A stretch of 64,000 nucleotides of DNA from Allofustis seminis DSM 15817 (lineage in GTDB: Bacteria; Bacillota; Bacilli; Lactobacillales; Carnobacteriaceae_A): positions 94,910-158,909 of the forward strand of contig NZ_KB894079.1 of the NCBI RefSeq assembly GCF_000374325.1, read 5' to 3'. Of this stretch, positions 39,848 through 50,800 are shown in pieces. The translations under genes and the position numbers were made by a program. Every line of letters begins with the position of its first letter. The first letter of the stretch is position 1. The notes beneath the pieces were generated by a model. That model saw only the letters and a program-made list of their open reading frames with translations. It made no database searches and was not told the DNA's origin.

Positions 39848-41005
39848 TTGTGTCCAACGCCTGAACAAAAGATAATCGCAAAAGCAAAGACCATTGGCAT
39901 CGATAAAATTGGATTTGGAACGGCAGCTCCCTTTGAAGAGCTACTAGAAGGTTTGTATGAACAAAAAAAGAATAATCATACCTCTGGCTTTGAACATCCA
40001 ATTATAGAAGAACGCATTTATCCCCAGCTTGTTTATGATCATCCTAAGAGTTTTATTTCGGTTGCTTTAGCATATCCTACACAAATGAAGGAAATACCAC
40101 TAAGAGAAAAAGGTAAACGCAGAGGAAGTTTTGCTCGTGTAAGTTGGGGTGTTGACTATCATGTACTATTGCGCGAAAAGCTAGATGTATTGGTCGCTTT
40201 TTTAAAAGAAGAATTTGGGACAGACTATTATTTTGAGCCAATGGTTGATACAGGTGTTTTTATTGACACTGCAGTTGCTCAGCGTTGCGGTTTAGGTTTC
40301 ATTGGCAAAAATGGTCTATTAATTACTAAAGAATTTGGCTCTTACGTTTATTTAGGCGAAATTATTACCGATTTGAAATTGGAGCCGAATGCTATCATTG
40401 AAAATGGTTGCGGTGAATGTAATCGCTGCATTGATTCATGTCCAACAGGTGCATTACTAGGGGATGGGCGCATGAATGCTAAGAGATGTCTATCATATCA
40501 AACACAAGTGCGCGACTATATTCCCGAAGAATTTCGCAAAAAAATGGGACATGTGATTTATGGATGTGATATTTGTCAGATGTGCTGTCCTTATAATCGT
40601 GGCATTGATTTTCATTTGCATGAACAAATGGAGCCTGATCCAGAAGAAGCAATGCCCCTACTGCAACCATTGTTAAAAGTGTCAAACCGCGAGTTTTCGC
40701 AGCAATATGGACATCTTTCAGGCAGTTGGCGTGGTAAGAAACCTATCCAAAGAAATGCCATTATTGCTTTGGCAAATAGTCGAGATAAATCAAGTGTACC
40801 ACTTCTTCTTGAGTTAATTGAAAATGATCCACGTCCTGTAATTCGCGGAACGTGTGCCTGGGCTGTCTCTCAAATTATGCAAAAAGATGCAAATGAACAA
40901 TTACTTACATATTTAGAAGCAGCCTATTGCAAAGAAGTAGATAAACAAACGCGAAATGAATTTCAAAAAGCAATAAATTTATTAAAAAAAGAAGGGCCTT
41001 TATGA
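39848..41005 (+). CDS. queG: Epoxyqueuosine reductase QueG
   Basis: Cobalamin- and Fe-S-dependent enzyme for the last step of queuosine synthesis in tRNA. The 385-residue protein has [26 protein letters not shown], two 4Fe-4S motifs ([12 protein letters not shown] near residue 187 and [11 protein letters not shown] near 240) and C-terminal HEAT-like repeats. Both clusters look intact, so this organism does use Fe-S proteins. Start TTG 39848 is 9 nt after AAGGAG. Its TGA overlaps the trmL ATG by 4 nt. Confidence 0.95.
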   Translation: MCPTPEQKIIAKAKTIGIDKIGFGTAAPFEELLEGLYEQKKNNHTSGFEHPIIEERIYPQLVYDHPKSFISVALAYPTQMKEIPLREKGKRRGSFARVSWGVDYHVLLREKLDVLVAFLKEEFGTDYYFEPMVDTGVFIDTAVAQRCGLGFIGKNGLLITKEFGSYVYLGEIITDLKLEPNAIIENGCGECNRCIDSCPTGALLGDGRMNAKRCLSYQTQVRDYIPEEFRKKMGHVIYGCDICQMCCPYNRGIDFHLHEQMEPDPEEAMPLLQPLLKVSNREFSQQYGHLSGSWRGKKPIQRNAIIALANSRDKSSVPLLLELIENDPRPVIRGTCAWAVSQIMQKDANEQLLTYLEAAYCKEVDKQTRNEFQKAINLLKKEGPL

Positions 41006-41508
41006 ATCATATTGTATTATTTCAACCAGAAATCCCACCTAATACGGGGAATATTGCACGAACATGTGCCGCAACAGATACTGCATTACACTTAATTCAT
41101 CCTTTAGGATTCGATTTAAGTGATAAGCATCTAAAAAGAGCCGGTCTGGATTATTGGGATCAGCTTTCCATTACACATTATGAAAGTTTGGAAGATTTTC
41201 TAGATAAGACTAGTCATGATAATTATTATTTAATTACAAAGTTTGCTGAAAAAACATATTCGGATATTGATTATAGTGATACATCCAAAGACTATTATTT
41301 TATTTTTGGTCGTGAAACATCAGGGCTTCCGGAGTCCTTTATGAAAAAATATAAAGAAAAATGTTTACGCATTCCGATGGATGACCAACATGTGCGTTCT
41401 CTTAATTTAAGCAATGCTGCAGCTATTATTATTTATGAAGCATTGCGCCAGCAAGCATTTGAGCAATTGGATCGTGTCACTTATTACAAAGAAGATAAGC
41501 TAAAATAA
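41002..41508 (+). CDS. trmL: tRNA (cytidine(34)-2'-O)-methyltransferase TrmL
   Basis: SPOUT-fold methyltransferase for the wobble base of tRNA-Leu isoacceptors. The 168-residue protein has the three SPOUT motifs: [30 protein letters not shown] and [20 protein letters not shown]. It is translationally coupled to queG; both act on tRNA position 34. Confidence 0.94.
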   Translation: MNHIVLFQPEIPPNTGNIARTCAATDTALHLIHPLGFDLSDKHLKRAGLDYWDQLSITHYESLEDFLDKTSHDNYYLITKFAEKTYSDIDYSDTSKDYYFIFGRETSGLPESFMKKYKEKCLRIPMDDQHVRSLNLSNAAAIIIYEALRQQAFEQLDRVTYYKEDKLK

Positions 41509-41537
41509 AAAAACAGCCGATTTTTGGCTGTTTTTTT
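41506..41537. terminator. Bidirectional terminator between trmL and zwf
   Basis: AAAAACAGCC, loop GATTTTT, GGCTGTTTTT: strong on both strands. Confidence 0.9.
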
Positions 41538-41554
41538 ATTTTATAATGTAGTGA

Positions 41555-42982
41555 TCAATTATGAGTGTCATCCAATAAATGGACAGCGGCCTCTGGCCCG
41601 ATAGTATGTGCTTTATATTCATAAAGTGGAGAATCATTGGTCTGCCAGCTGGCAATGATTTTATCTACAAATTTCCATGAAGCCGCTAATTCATTCCAAT
41701 GTACAAAATGAGCACGATCCCCAACAAATACATGATATAAAAGTTTCTCATAATCATCAGCGGGGGCAATTGTTTCTTCGGGCTTGAAATATAGCGCATC
41801 AGTCTCTAATGTATATTCTGCTTTCTTCCCATTCAATAGGATTTCTATTGATTGTTCAGGATCAATCAAGATTGAGATATAATTGGCGCATTGATTAGAG
41901 TAGAGGGATTCATTTGTTTTTTTCAAAAGAATATCCACTCGTGTTGCTTTTTGAGTTAAATATTTTCCTGTTCTAAAGTAGATTGGCACGTGTTGCCAGC
42001 GATGATCGTTGGAATATAATTTTCCTGCAACAAATGTCTCGGTTTGAGAATGCTCGGATACGTCTTTTTCTTGGCGATAGTCAGTAGTTTCAAGGTCATG
42101 TTCATTTTTTATATATTGACCACGAATGATTCGCTCATCAACATTTGTGCTATCGATCGGCTCAAGGTGCAAGAGAGCTTCGGTTTTTGCTTGACTAATA
42201 GCGTCTCCTGAAAGATCGTGCGGCATATTCATTAATAAAAGGCTCAGCAATTGGAGAATATGATTTTGAAACATGTCTCTAAGTGCTCCTGTTTCATCAA
42301 AATATGACCCGCGTTCACCGATGCCAATGATCTCATCTAAAGTAATTGTTATAGAGGCAATGGATTCTTTGTCCCAGATTTTTTCGATGAGAGGATTAGA
42401 GAAACGAAAGGGAATAATGGCTTGAATCCATTCTTTTTCTAGATAATGGTCGACACGATAAATTTGTTGTTCGGTGAAATTTTCCATGATTTCATCATTT
42501 AATTGTTTGGATGTGTTGTAGTTGCTTCCAAATGGCTTTTCGATCACAAGACGTGTCTGTTCTGGGCAAGTTTCTAAATGTTGTGATTTTAAATGATGTG
42601 AAATTGTGCCAAATAGTCGTGGAGAAACAGACAAATAAAAAATTCGATGCCCATTTGTTTGATATTTTTCTTCCAATGTTTCAATAAGTGCTTTTAATCG
42701 TACATAATTATCTGTGTCAGTTACATCATGAGATTGATAATAAAAATGACTTGCAAATTTCTCGACATGTTGAGTATTCTCTTTATTATCACCAATCGAG
42801 CGAATGACGACTTCACGAAGATGATCATTCGTCCATTCTCGTCGTGCTGTACCAATTATGGCAAAATTTTCACTTAATTGATTTTTTTTATAAAGTTCAT
42901 ACAAAGCAGGGTAAAGCTTGCGATAAGCTAAATCACCAGTGCCACCAAAAATGGTTAATACTGCAGGCTGTAATCGTTTCAA
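41555..42982 (-). CDS. zwf: Glucose-6-phosphate 1-dehydrogenase
   Basis: First enzyme of the oxidative pentose phosphate pathway, making NADPH. The 475-residue protein has the NADP motif FGGTGDLAYRKLYPALY, the active-site YRVDHYLEKE, the EKPFG pattern and PIYFRTGKYL. Start TTG 42982 (MKRLQPAVLTIFGG) lies 8 nt after GGGGGG on the minus strand; the ATG at 43009 is upstream of that site and adds nine residues. No gnd or pgl gene is adjacent. Confidence 0.95.
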   Translation of the reverse strand: MKRLQPAVLTIFGGTGDLAYRKLYPALYELYKKNQLSENFAIIGTARREWTNDHLREVVIRSIGDNKENTQHVEKFASHFYYQSHDVTDTDNYVRLKALIETLEEKYQTNGHRIFYLSVSPRLFGTISHHLKSQHLETCPEQTRLVIEKPFGSNYNTSKQLNDEIMENFTEQQIYRVDHYLEKEWIQAIIPFRFSNPLIEKIWDKESIASITITLDEIIGIGERGSYFDETGALRDMFQNHILQLLSLLLMNMPHDLSGDAISQAKTEALLHLEPIDSTNVDERIIRGQYIKNEHDLETTDYRQEKDVSEHSQTETFVAGKLYSNDHRWQHVPIYFRTGKYLTQKATRVDILLKKTNESLYSNQCANYISILIDPEQSIEILLNGKKAEYTLETDALYFKPEETIAPADDYEKLLYHVFVGDRAHFVHWNELAASWKFVDKIIASWQTNDSPLYEYKAHTIGPEAAVHLLDDTHN

Positions 42983-43013
42983 AGTATGTTCCCCCCGTAA
43001 TATGTTCAACGCT

Positions 43014-43042
43014 ATTTTACTTTTTTAAATGATTTCAAGCAA
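43014..43042 (-). promoter_or_regulatory. Predicted promoter of zwf
   Basis: On the minus strand TTGCTT (43042-43037), 17 bp, TAAAAT (43019-43014), 31 nt before the TTG start. The divergent cshB promoter (TAAAAT at 43087-43092) is weaker. Confidence 0.65.
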
Positions 43043-43131
43043 CATCTACGCTTAATTCTTCACTTTCTTTTTAAAAGCCTTTCCAGTAAAATGAATAAGC
43101 GACTGACGAAAATAGAAAAAGAGGTGAGAAA

Positions 43132-44463
43132 ATGTCAGAAAATATAACATTCAAATCGTTTAATTTTCAACCATTTTTATATAAAGCACTTGATCAATTA
43201 CAATTCAAACAACCGACTCCTATTCAAAGTAAAATTATTCCCGCAATAAAAAGCGGTCGTGATATTATTGGACAGTCTCAAACTGGATCGGGGAAGACGC
43301 ATGCTTTTTTACTTCCGCTTATTAATGAAGTTGATCCTTATCGTCGAGAAGTTCAAGTTGTAATTATTGCCCCAAGTCGGGAGTTGGCAACACAAATCTA
43401 TCAGGATGCAACACAACTTGTTGCCAATAGTCCTGAAGAGTTAGTTATTAATTTATATGTTGGTGGAACAGATAAAAAAAGACAAATAGACTCACTTATA
43501 ACGGGTCAAGGGCAACCACATATTGTGATTGGAACACCAGGACGTATCTTAGATTTAGTAAAAGAAAATGCATTAAAAACTTATACGGCACAGTACATGG
43601 TAGTGGATGAAGCAGATATGGCACTGGATGCAGGTTTTTTAGAAGAAGTCGATTTAATTGCGGGAACATTGGATACTCTCAGTCAACTTTTAGTATTTTC
43701 AGCAACGATTCCGACACAACTCGAGCCATTTCTTAGAAAATATATGAATCAACCACTTGAATTGCGCATTGAAAGTGAGGACAAAATAGCAGATACGATC
43801 GCAAACTACTTAATTTCTACACGAAGTCATGATCGGCGCAAGATCTTATACGATATTTTAACGATTGGCTCCCCTTATTTAGTGTTAATTTTTGCTAATA
43901 CAATTGAAACAGTTGAAGAAGTGGCACATTATTTAGCAGATAAAGGCCTAAAGGTCGGGGTATTGCATGGTGATTTAACATTTCGTGAAAGAAAACGCAT
44001 TATGCGCGAAATTCATCAACTTGACTATCAATTTGTCGTTGCAACTGATTTAGCAGCTCGTGGTATTGATGTCGAAGGCGTCAGTCATGTTATCAATTAT
44101 GAAATCCCTCAAGATTTATCCTATTTTGTTCATCGTGTTGGTCGTACGGGACGTATGGGGCTTGAAGGAGTCGCCATAACATTTTATTCTCCTGATGAAC
44201 AAGAAAGTATCGATAAATTAGTAGCATCTGGTATTGTATTTGAGGAGAAAGAATTGAAAAATGGCGAGCTCGTTGAGCGCCGAAGCTATCAAGAACGTCA
44301 AAATCGTAAAAATAAAAAAGAAAAGTTTGAATATGATCCAGAAATTGCCTCACTAATTAACAAGTCCAAGAAAAAAGTAAAGCCAGGATATCGCCGAAAA
44401 ATTCGTCAAAAAAGAAAAGAAGTTAATCGTCGAAATCGGCGTTTAAATAAAAAAAGAAAGTAA
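43132..44463 (+). CDS. cshB: DEAD-box RNA helicase (CshB-like)
   Basis: ATP-dependent RNA helicase for ribosome biogenesis or mRNA turnover, often important in the cold. The 443-residue protein has all core motifs: Q motif (QPTPIQSKII), GQSQTGSGKT, PSRELA, TPGR, DEAD, SAT, ARGID and HRVGRTGR, then a short very basic tail (RRKIRQKRKEVNRRNRRLNK). Domain length and tail fit CshB rather than CshA, which has a longer tail. AGAGGTGAG precedes ATG 43132. Confidence 0.88.
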   Translation: MSENITFKSFNFQPFLYKALDQLQFKQPTPIQSKIIPAIKSGRDIIGQSQTGSGKTHAFLLPLINEVDPYRREVQVVIIAPSRELATQIYQDATQLVANSPEELVINLYVGGTDKKRQIDSLITGQGQPHIVIGTPGRILDLVKENALKTYTAQYMVVDEADMALDAGFLEEVDLIAGTLDTLSQLLVFSATIPTQLEPFLRKYMNQPLELRIESEDKIADTIANYLISTRSHDRRKILYDILTIGSPYLVLIFANTIETVEEVAHYLADKGLKVGVLHGDLTFRERKRIMREIHQLDYQFVVATDLAARGIDVEGVSHVINYEIPQDLSYFVHRVGRTGRMGLEGVAITFYSPDEQESIDKLVASGIVFEEKELKNGELVERRSYQERQNRKNKKEKFEYDPEIASLINKSKKKVKPGYRRKIRQKRKEVNRRNRRLNKKRK

Positions 44464-44465
44464 TT

Positions 44466-44523
44466 AAAAAAAGCATCTTTTCAAATATGTCCTTTAAGCG
44501 ACAGATGAAAAGATGCTTTTTAA
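44466..44523. terminator. Bidirectional terminator between cshB and the DUF1189 gene
   Basis: AAAAAGCATCTTTTCA (44468-44483) is the exact reverse complement of TGAAAAGATGCTTTTT (44506-44521): a 16 bp stem, the longest in the window. Confidence 0.92.
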
Positions 44524-44526
44524 TAC

Positions 44527-45321
44527 TTATAATTTTTGGTTTTTTATCATTTTATCTTTCATATTATTTAAGCTCTGTTTCATTAAAAAGGCAGTAAAGA
44601 TTAGGCACAATTCAAAGCCATATGGAACAGTTCCGACAAATGCAGTTGCTACGGCTACAATTGATGTGGGGATGAAACTTGCTAAGAGTGCCATTTTTAG
44701 CGATTGGCTGAATTTCAAACGAATTCCCATAAAAAGTGCGATTGATTGCCCAAATAATGACGAAATCCATAAATAAAGAATGGTGAATAATAGTGTAATA
44801 ATAAACGCGATGCTCACAATAACAAGTATTAATCTTAAATTGAATTGTCCTACATTATGCAAAATATTAATAAAGATAGCATGAGAAAAATCAGGTAGGC
44901 TTGCGTAATTTTTACGATAATGAACGGCATTATTTGAAAGAAGCACGTCTAATTCTTTTTCATGCAGCGCGATGGTTACTTGTGGATTTAACGATTTATG
45001 ATTATATTCTACTTCTTGTGAGGTAACTTGATCATTTGGATCAAAGAAAAATAGTAACGATGATGTCTGATAGGAAAAGCCTTCTGCATCTGAGATAAGT
45101 TGTTTTTTTTCGCTATCAATCTCAAAATTAGGTACATGATTTGAAATTATTTGTGCATCTTTATTCAATTGAATAAAATCAGGAGCTAATCGGATAGCAT
45201 ATCCTAAAGCTGTGATTAAGTTCAAAAGCACAATAAAAAGAATCATCATCTTTTTAGTAATATTGCGCCCACGATATATTTCTTGGGGATTTAGATAAGC
45301 AATTTTTAAAAAATTTAACAT
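44527..45321 (-). CDS. DUF1189-family membrane protein
   Basis: 264-residue membrane protein: an N-terminal helix (MILFIVLLNLITALGYAI), an extracytoplasmic domain of about 110 residues, then several helices (LILVIVSIAFIITLLFTILY, LLASFIPTSIVAVATAFVG, FELCLIFTAFLM). Order and spacing match DUF1189 proteins of Bacilli. Function unknown. It follows rluA by 12 nt on the minus strand with AAAGGAA inside rluA's 3' end, so the two form an operon. Confidence 0.68.
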   Translation of the reverse strand: MLNFLKIAYLNPQEIYRGRNITKKMMILFIVLLNLITALGYAIRLAPDFIQLNKDAQIISNHVPNFEIDSEKKQLISDAEGFSYQTSSLLFFFDPNDQVTSQEVEYNHKSLNPQVTIALHEKELDVLLSNNAVHYRKNYASLPDFSHAIFINILHNVGQFNLRLILVIVSIAFIITLLFTILYLWISSLFGQSIALFMGIRLKFSQSLKMALLASFIPTSIVAVATAFVGTVPYGFELCLIFTAFLMKQSLNNMKDKMIKNQKL

Positions 45322-45333
45322 ATTAATGTTCCT

Positions 45334-46023
45334 TTACTTAAGTTGAGAAAGAATTACTGCAAAATCTTTCCAGACAGATTGAGGTGCTGGAAGTGATTTG
45401 AAGCACATTTTTTCTTTTTTTGTTGGATGAGTAAACTCAAGTGCATAGGACCAAAGTGCAATTTGCTGGTCGAATTCACTAACAGCTTGTCCATATTTTT
45501 GATCGCCAATGATAGGGTGCCCAGCAGCACTTAATTGGACACGAATTTGATGAGAACGTCCAGTTTGTAACTGAACTTTTAATAGAGAACGTCCATTTTT
45601 TTTGGAGATTTCATTATAATTCAAAATAGCTTTTTTTGCCCCTTTTTTTGACGGGCTTACGACATAACTTATATTATTTTGGCGATCTTTAAAAAGATAA
45701 TCTGTCAATTTTCCAGAAGATTCAGCAAAATTATGATCGACTACTGTCAAATAAGTGCGTTTGATTTCTTGGAGCCGCAATTGATTAGAAAGGCGTGAGG
45801 CTGCTTTCGATGTCTTAGCAAAAACCATCACACCTCCTACTGGACGATCTAGACGGTGAATCAAGCCCAAATAAGCCTCTCCTGGTTTGTTATATTTTTT
45901 GATTAAATAATTTTTTAACAGGCGCAATAAATCAATGTCTTGGGAAGCATCTTCTTGGACAGGAATATTGACGGGTTTTTCGACAATTAGTAAATGATTA
46001 TCTTCATAAATAATGTTTACCAA
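45334..46023 (-). CDS. RluA-family RNA pseudouridine synthase
   Basis: Converts uridine to pseudouridine in rRNA or tRNA; the target is not determinable. The 229-residue protein lacks an S4 domain and has the catalytic HRLDRPVGGVMVFAKTS plus LQTGRSHQIRVQLSAAGHPI and GDQKYG. Start TTG 46023 fits AGGTGA (46034-46029) at proper spacing; the GTG at 46032 lies within that site. First gene of a two-gene minus-strand unit with the DUF1189 protein. Confidence 0.9.
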   Translation of the reverse strand: MVNIIYEDNHLLIVEKPVNIPVQEDASQDIDLLRLLKNYLIKKYNKPGEAYLGLIHRLDRPVGGVMVFAKTSKAASRLSNQLRLQEIKRTYLTVVDHNFAESSGKLTDYLFKDRQNNISYVVSPSKKGAKKAILNYNEISKKNGRSLLKVQLQTGRSHQIRVQLSAAGHPIIGDQKYGQAVSEFDQQIALWSYALEFTHPTKKEKMCFKSLPAPQSVWKDFAVILSQLK

Positions 46024-46135
46024 TGATTTCACCTATTCTTTTCATTCATGATAACGAATTTCAAGAAAAACTGCTAGCGTTTAGTTGTTCGTTTGAAAAA
46101 GTAAATATGTTACAATTAAATGGAAAGGAAGTGGC

Positions 46136-46987
46136 ATGATGAATAAAAATAGTCGATATACTCTAAATGATGGACACCAAATTCCAGTCATTGGTTTTGG
46201 TACATGGCAGATGCCTAATGATGAAAGTACAACGAAAATCATTGAAGAAGCAATTCATGTTGGCTACCGGCATATTGATACTGCTGCCATTTATGGCAAT
46301 GAAGAAGCAGTAGGCCAAGCCATTAAAAACTCACCAGTTAAACGAGAAGACTTATTTATTACAACAAAGTTATGGAATACTGAACACACTTATGCGAAAG
46401 CTAAGCAAGCAATTGATACATCGCTTGAAAAATTACAACTTGATACGATAGATTTATATTTGATTCATTGGCCGAACCCTATTGACTATAGAGAAAATTG
46501 GCAAGAAGCGAATGCACAAGCATGGAAAGCAATGGAGGAAGCTGTTCAAGCAGGTAAGATAAAATCCATTGGCGTTTCAAACTTTATGCCACATCATCTT
46601 ACGGCTCTTTTAGAGACGGCACAACAAAAACCAGTGGTCAATCAAATTTATTTGAACCCTAGTGATGCGCAACCAGAGGTAGTCAAGTATAGTCAGTCAC
46701 TTGATATTTTACTAGAGGCTTATTCACCACTTGGAACAGGAGAGATCTTCAAGATCAATGAACTTCAGTCCCTAGCTGAAAAATATAATAAATCTGTAGC
46801 TCAAATGGCATTGCGCTGGAGTTTGCAAAAAGGATTTTTACCACTCCCTAAAACGCACACATTAAGTAGAGTGGCAGAAAATATTGATGTATTTGACTTT
46901 GAGATAAGCATGGAAGATATGAAACAAATGGATCGTTTAAAAGATCAGGCAGGACAAGCTATAAATCCAGATGAAACAACATTTTAA
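46136..46987 (+). CDS. Aldo/keto reductase
   Basis: 283-residue NADPH-dependent oxidoreductase with the AKR tetrad: Asp and Tyr in DTAAIYGNEEAVG, Lys in ITTKLWN, His in YLIHWPNP. It also has VSNFMPHHL and the cofactor segment LPKTHTLSRVAENI. It is close to 2,5-diketo-gluconate reductase-like (AKR5) enzymes, but the substrate is unknown. AAAGGA precedes two adjacent ATG codons (46136 and 46139). A likely extended -10 TGTTACAAT lies upstream. It stands alone between the rluA unit and rnc. Confidence 0.9.
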   Translation: MMNKNSRYTLNDGHQIPVIGFGTWQMPNDESTTKIIEEAIHVGYRHIDTAAIYGNEEAVGQAIKNSPVKREDLFITTKLWNTEHTYAKAKQAIDTSLEKLQLDTIDLYLIHWPNPIDYRENWQEANAQAWKAMEEAVQAGKIKSIGVSNFMPHHLTALLETAQQKPVVNQIYLNPSDAQPEVVKYSQSLDILLEAYSPLGTGEIFKINELQSLAEKYNKSVAQMALRWSLQKGFLPLPKTHTLSRVAENIDVFDFEISMEDMKQMDRLKDQAGQAINPDETTF

Positions 46988-46992
46988 TTAAT

Positions 46993-47026
46993 AAAAAAGT
47001 ACTTTCTAGAAGAAAGTGCTTTTTAT
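46993..47026 (+). terminator. Terminator after the aldo/keto reductase gene
   Basis: AAAAAGTACTTTCT, loop AGA region, AGAAAGTGCTTTTT: about 13-14 bp, ending in T. Confidence 0.85.
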
Positions 47027-47049
47027 GTTGTCATTAATTTTTTAACATT

Positions 47050-47077
47050 TTGTATTTCAAAAAAAATCCCTTATAAT
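47050..47077 (+). promoter_or_regulatory. Predicted promoter of rnc-smc-ftsY
   Basis: TTGTAT (47050-47055), 16 bp, TATAAT (47072-47077), 33 nt before the rnc start codon. Confidence 0.65.
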
Positions 47078-47110
47078 AAATAAGATGCCTGTAAGAAAGA
47101 AGGTGGAATA

Positions 47111-47827
47111 ATGTTAGATCGTTTAGATGGATTTTTAATGCGAAAATTCAATTTTAAAATGAAGAAAAAAGAATTATTTTTACAAGCTTTTACGCATTCA
47201 TCCTATGCGAATGATTACCCAGAAAAACACTTAAAAAATTTAGAACGCTTAGAATTTTTAGGCGATGCGGTACTTGAGCTTTGTGTTTCGGATTATTTAT
47301 TTAGACATTTTAACGAATTGTCTGAAGGGAAACTAACACAATTGCGATCTGGCGCTGTTCAAACGGCTAGCCTTGCTTCTTTAACGAAAGAAATTCAACT
47401 CGATCAATTTATTTTGTTAGGAAAAGGAGAAGAGCAATCAGATGGCAGAAAACGTCCAGCACTATTGGAAGATGTTTTTGAAGCCTTTTTAGGAGCCATT
47501 TACCTCGATCAAGGCAAAGATGCCGCCGATTATATTTTAAATCAGACGCTTTTCCCCAAAATAGATCGTGGTGATTTTTCTCATGGGATGGATTATAAAA
47601 CATCACTTCAAGAATATTTGCAACAAGATGGCCCTGTAAAAATTAATTATCAAGTTGTTGATTCAAGAGGACCCGATCATCATCGTGAATTTGATGTAGA
47701 ATTAACTGTTAATGGCGTAGTTCAAGGAAGAGGAACAGGTTCGTCAAAAAAACGTGCCGAACAACATGCTGCTAAAGTAGCACTAAATGTTCTTAAATCT
47801 AATGAGCTTCCCAGAGATGAGGAATAA
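47111..47827 (+). CDS. rnc: Ribonuclease III
   Basis: Double-strand-specific RNase that processes rRNA precursors and structured mRNAs. The 238-residue protein has the signature NLERLEFLGDAVLEL with the catalytic acidic residues, a second acidic site in PALLEDVFEAFLGAIYLD, and a C-terminal double-stranded RNA binding domain (YKTSLQEYLQQDG to the end). It precedes smc by 2 nt, as in many Bacilli. Confidence 0.97.
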   Translation: MLDRLDGFLMRKFNFKMKKKELFLQAFTHSSYANDYPEKHLKNLERLEFLGDAVLELCVSDYLFRHFNELSEGKLTQLRSGAVQTASLASLTKEIQLDQFILLGKGEEQSDGRKRPALLEDVFEAFLGAIYLDQGKDAADYILNQTLFPKIDRGDFSHGMDYKTSLQEYLQQDGPVKINYQVVDSRGPDHHREFDVELTVNGVVQGRGTGSSKKRAEQHAAKVALNVLKSNELPRDEE

Positions 47828-47829
47828 GT

Positions 47830-50800
47830 ATGAAGATAAAACAATTAAAAATAAAAGGATTCAAATCTTTTGCGAATGAAACAGTGCTGGACTTTAATGA
47901 AGGCTTTACAGCCATTGTTGGTCCAAATGGAAGCGGAAAATCAAATTTAATTGAAGCCATTCGCTGGGTTATGGGAGAGCAGTCTGCAAAATCGCTACGT
48001 GGTGGCCGAATGCATGACGTGATTTTTTCTGGAACGAAGCTTCGACCTGCGTTGAATATAGCAACAGTTGAGCTGATATTGGATAATGAAGATCGCTTTT
48101 TACCTATAGATTTTGATGAGGTAAGCATCTTGCGACGTATTTCTAAAACAGGTGAATCGCTCTATCAAATTAATCAACAAGACTGTCGTTTAAAGGATAT
48201 TGTTGATTTATTTTTGGATTCAGGTTTAGGAAAAGAATCATTTTCAGTTATTTCACAAGGACAAGTTGAAGCAATTTTCAATGCAAAACCAGAAGATCGG
48301 CGAGCAATTTTTGAAGAAGTGGCAGGTGTCTTTAAATATAAGACACAAAAAGAAACTGCTGAGAAAAAACTTGAAAAAACGCAAGAAAACCTCGATCGCG
48401 TTCAGGATATTTTATATGAAATTGAAAAACAAATAAATCCATTAAAAGAACAAGCTGAAAAAGCGGAACTCTATCAAGAAAAAAGAAATAAATTATCTGA
48501 TTTAGATATTGCTGTTACAGTTTCACAAATTGAAAAGTATGCACATGAGCAAAAAGAAACTAAGCATGTAACAGGCGAAATTTCGGAAGAAATTCAACAA
48601 ATTCATAAGCAAAAGTTCACCCAAAATGCTGCACTAGCACAACATCAGGGGCAACTAGATGAGATAGAGTCTGAGCAAATTGCACTTAACCGCGAACTTT
48701 TAGAATTAACGCAACAAGTAGAGCGAAATGAAGCAGCTTTAAGTTTATTATCTGAGAAGAAAAAGCACCAAGAAATATATAAAAAAGAAAAACAAATTGC
48801 AATTGAACAACTTCATGAACAAAATAAAAATATAAAAAGAGCGCTGGATCAGAACCAGGCAGAATTAGATAATATTCGAGAACAGTTGCAAGTAAAAATT
48901 AATGAAATAGAGCGTATTGAAAAAAATCGCCAACAGTTGGAAACAAATCCCGAAAAAATATTGGCAGAGTTACGCGACGACTATCTAATTCAGATGCAAG
49001 AGTTAACACAAGTCACAAATCAAATTGAATATGCAAAAAAAGAACGAGAAAAAAATGAAGCATTATTTACTCGATTGAAAGAAGAACGTCATCATTTTGA
49101 AGAAGAATGTAAGGCGAGACGAACTACATATGATCAATTGCAAAAAGCGCTAGATAAAAATAAAAAGCAACTTGTACAACTATTATCTGATCATCAAACA
49201 TTAATGACACAAATTGAACAACAAGAAGAAGTTGTAGTAGCAAAACAAAAAAGATGGCAAGATGTCCAAGAAACATTACATCGCGCTCAAATGGAATATC
49301 GAACATTAACAGAAATGCAAGAAAATTACACAGGCTATTATGCGGGTGTACGTGCTGTAATGAAAAATCAAGCGCAAATAGAAGGAATTATCGGCACCGT
49401 TGCAGAATTAATCGATATTCCTTCACAATATTTAACAGCTCTTGATACGGCATTAGCAAGCACAAGTCAATTTATTGTTACAGAAGATGAAAAAGGTGCT
49501 CAACGTGCTATCGCATATTTGAAGAAAACACGAAAAGGGCGAGCAACATTTTTGCCACTAACAAGTATCAAAGCACGAAAAATAGATGCTAAAAGCTATC
49601 ATCAAATAAAAGACATGCCAGGATTTCTAGCTGTTGCAAATGAAATTGTAAGCATCGAAACACATGCTAAAAAAGTGGCGGAACATCTACTAGGTCATAC
49701 GATTATTGCACAAGATTTAAAAAGTGCTACAGCATTGGCACGTGAAATCAATCATCGCTATAAAGTTGTGACACTTGAAGGTGATGTCATTAATCCAGGC
49801 GGATCAATGACAGGTGGCGATAGTGCAGGAAGAAATAAAGCACAACCAATTTTTATGCAGCAAGAAAAACAACGTCAAATTGAAATTATAATGAAAGAAG
49901 CTCAGCAGACACTTCCTATCGTTGAGCAAAAATATAAAAAATCTCAAAAAGAACTTGATGCACTTAAAGAACAACTTGATGAGATTAATGAAAAAGGTGC
50001 ACAAACACGCCAATTGGAACAACAAGAACTAGCCGACTTAAAAACATTAAATATTCAACTAGAACAATCAGAACGTGCACTAAAAGGAATAGACTTTGAA
50101 TGGTCTGAGGCAGAATTAAGTCAAAATGAAGTACAATTGCAATATGAAAATGCAATAGATCAGAAACAACATTTAACAAATAAAGTTGCAGAGTTAAAAG
50201 AACAGATGGACCGCTTGCAACTGAAGCAAGAAGACCTTGTGGCAGAAAAGGACAAGCTATTTCAAGAAGGCCAGGCACTACAGCTTCAAAAACAAGAAAT
50301 AAATGAACAACATGCGATTTTATTGACAGAAATTCGCCAGTTGCAACAAAATTTATCTGAAAATGATAACAAAAAAAATAGCTTAATGGATGAACTTGAA
50401 CAAGCACATCAAGAAAAAGCAATTTATTCAAAAGAAGAATTATTAAATAAAAAAGAAAAAATAACGGCCCAAATGGCACAGGTCAATACTAAGCTGACAG
50501 CCCTTCAAAGCTTGCAAAAGCAATTGCGCAGTGAAATTGAACACCTCAATCAGGAAGTGGTAGTACTCACTGAATCTGGTGAAAAATATAATGAACAACT
50601 TAATGCTTTAAAAGTGAGTTATTCAAAACGTGATGTTAAACTCGACTATTTACTACAATATTTAGTGGAAGAATATCAAGTTAGCTATGAAGAAGCACGT
50701 TTTATTAATAGTGAGTCCCTTGATATAAATAAAGCCCAGAGCACTGTCAAGCAGTTAAAAAATGAAATTAAAGCGTTAGGACCTGTTAATTTATCCGCTA

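Noticed and set aside
49985-50479. 164-residue minus-strand open frame inside smc
   Set aside because: It is hydrophobic only because it mirrors the coiled-coil codons of smc; no ribosome site, no recognisable domain.
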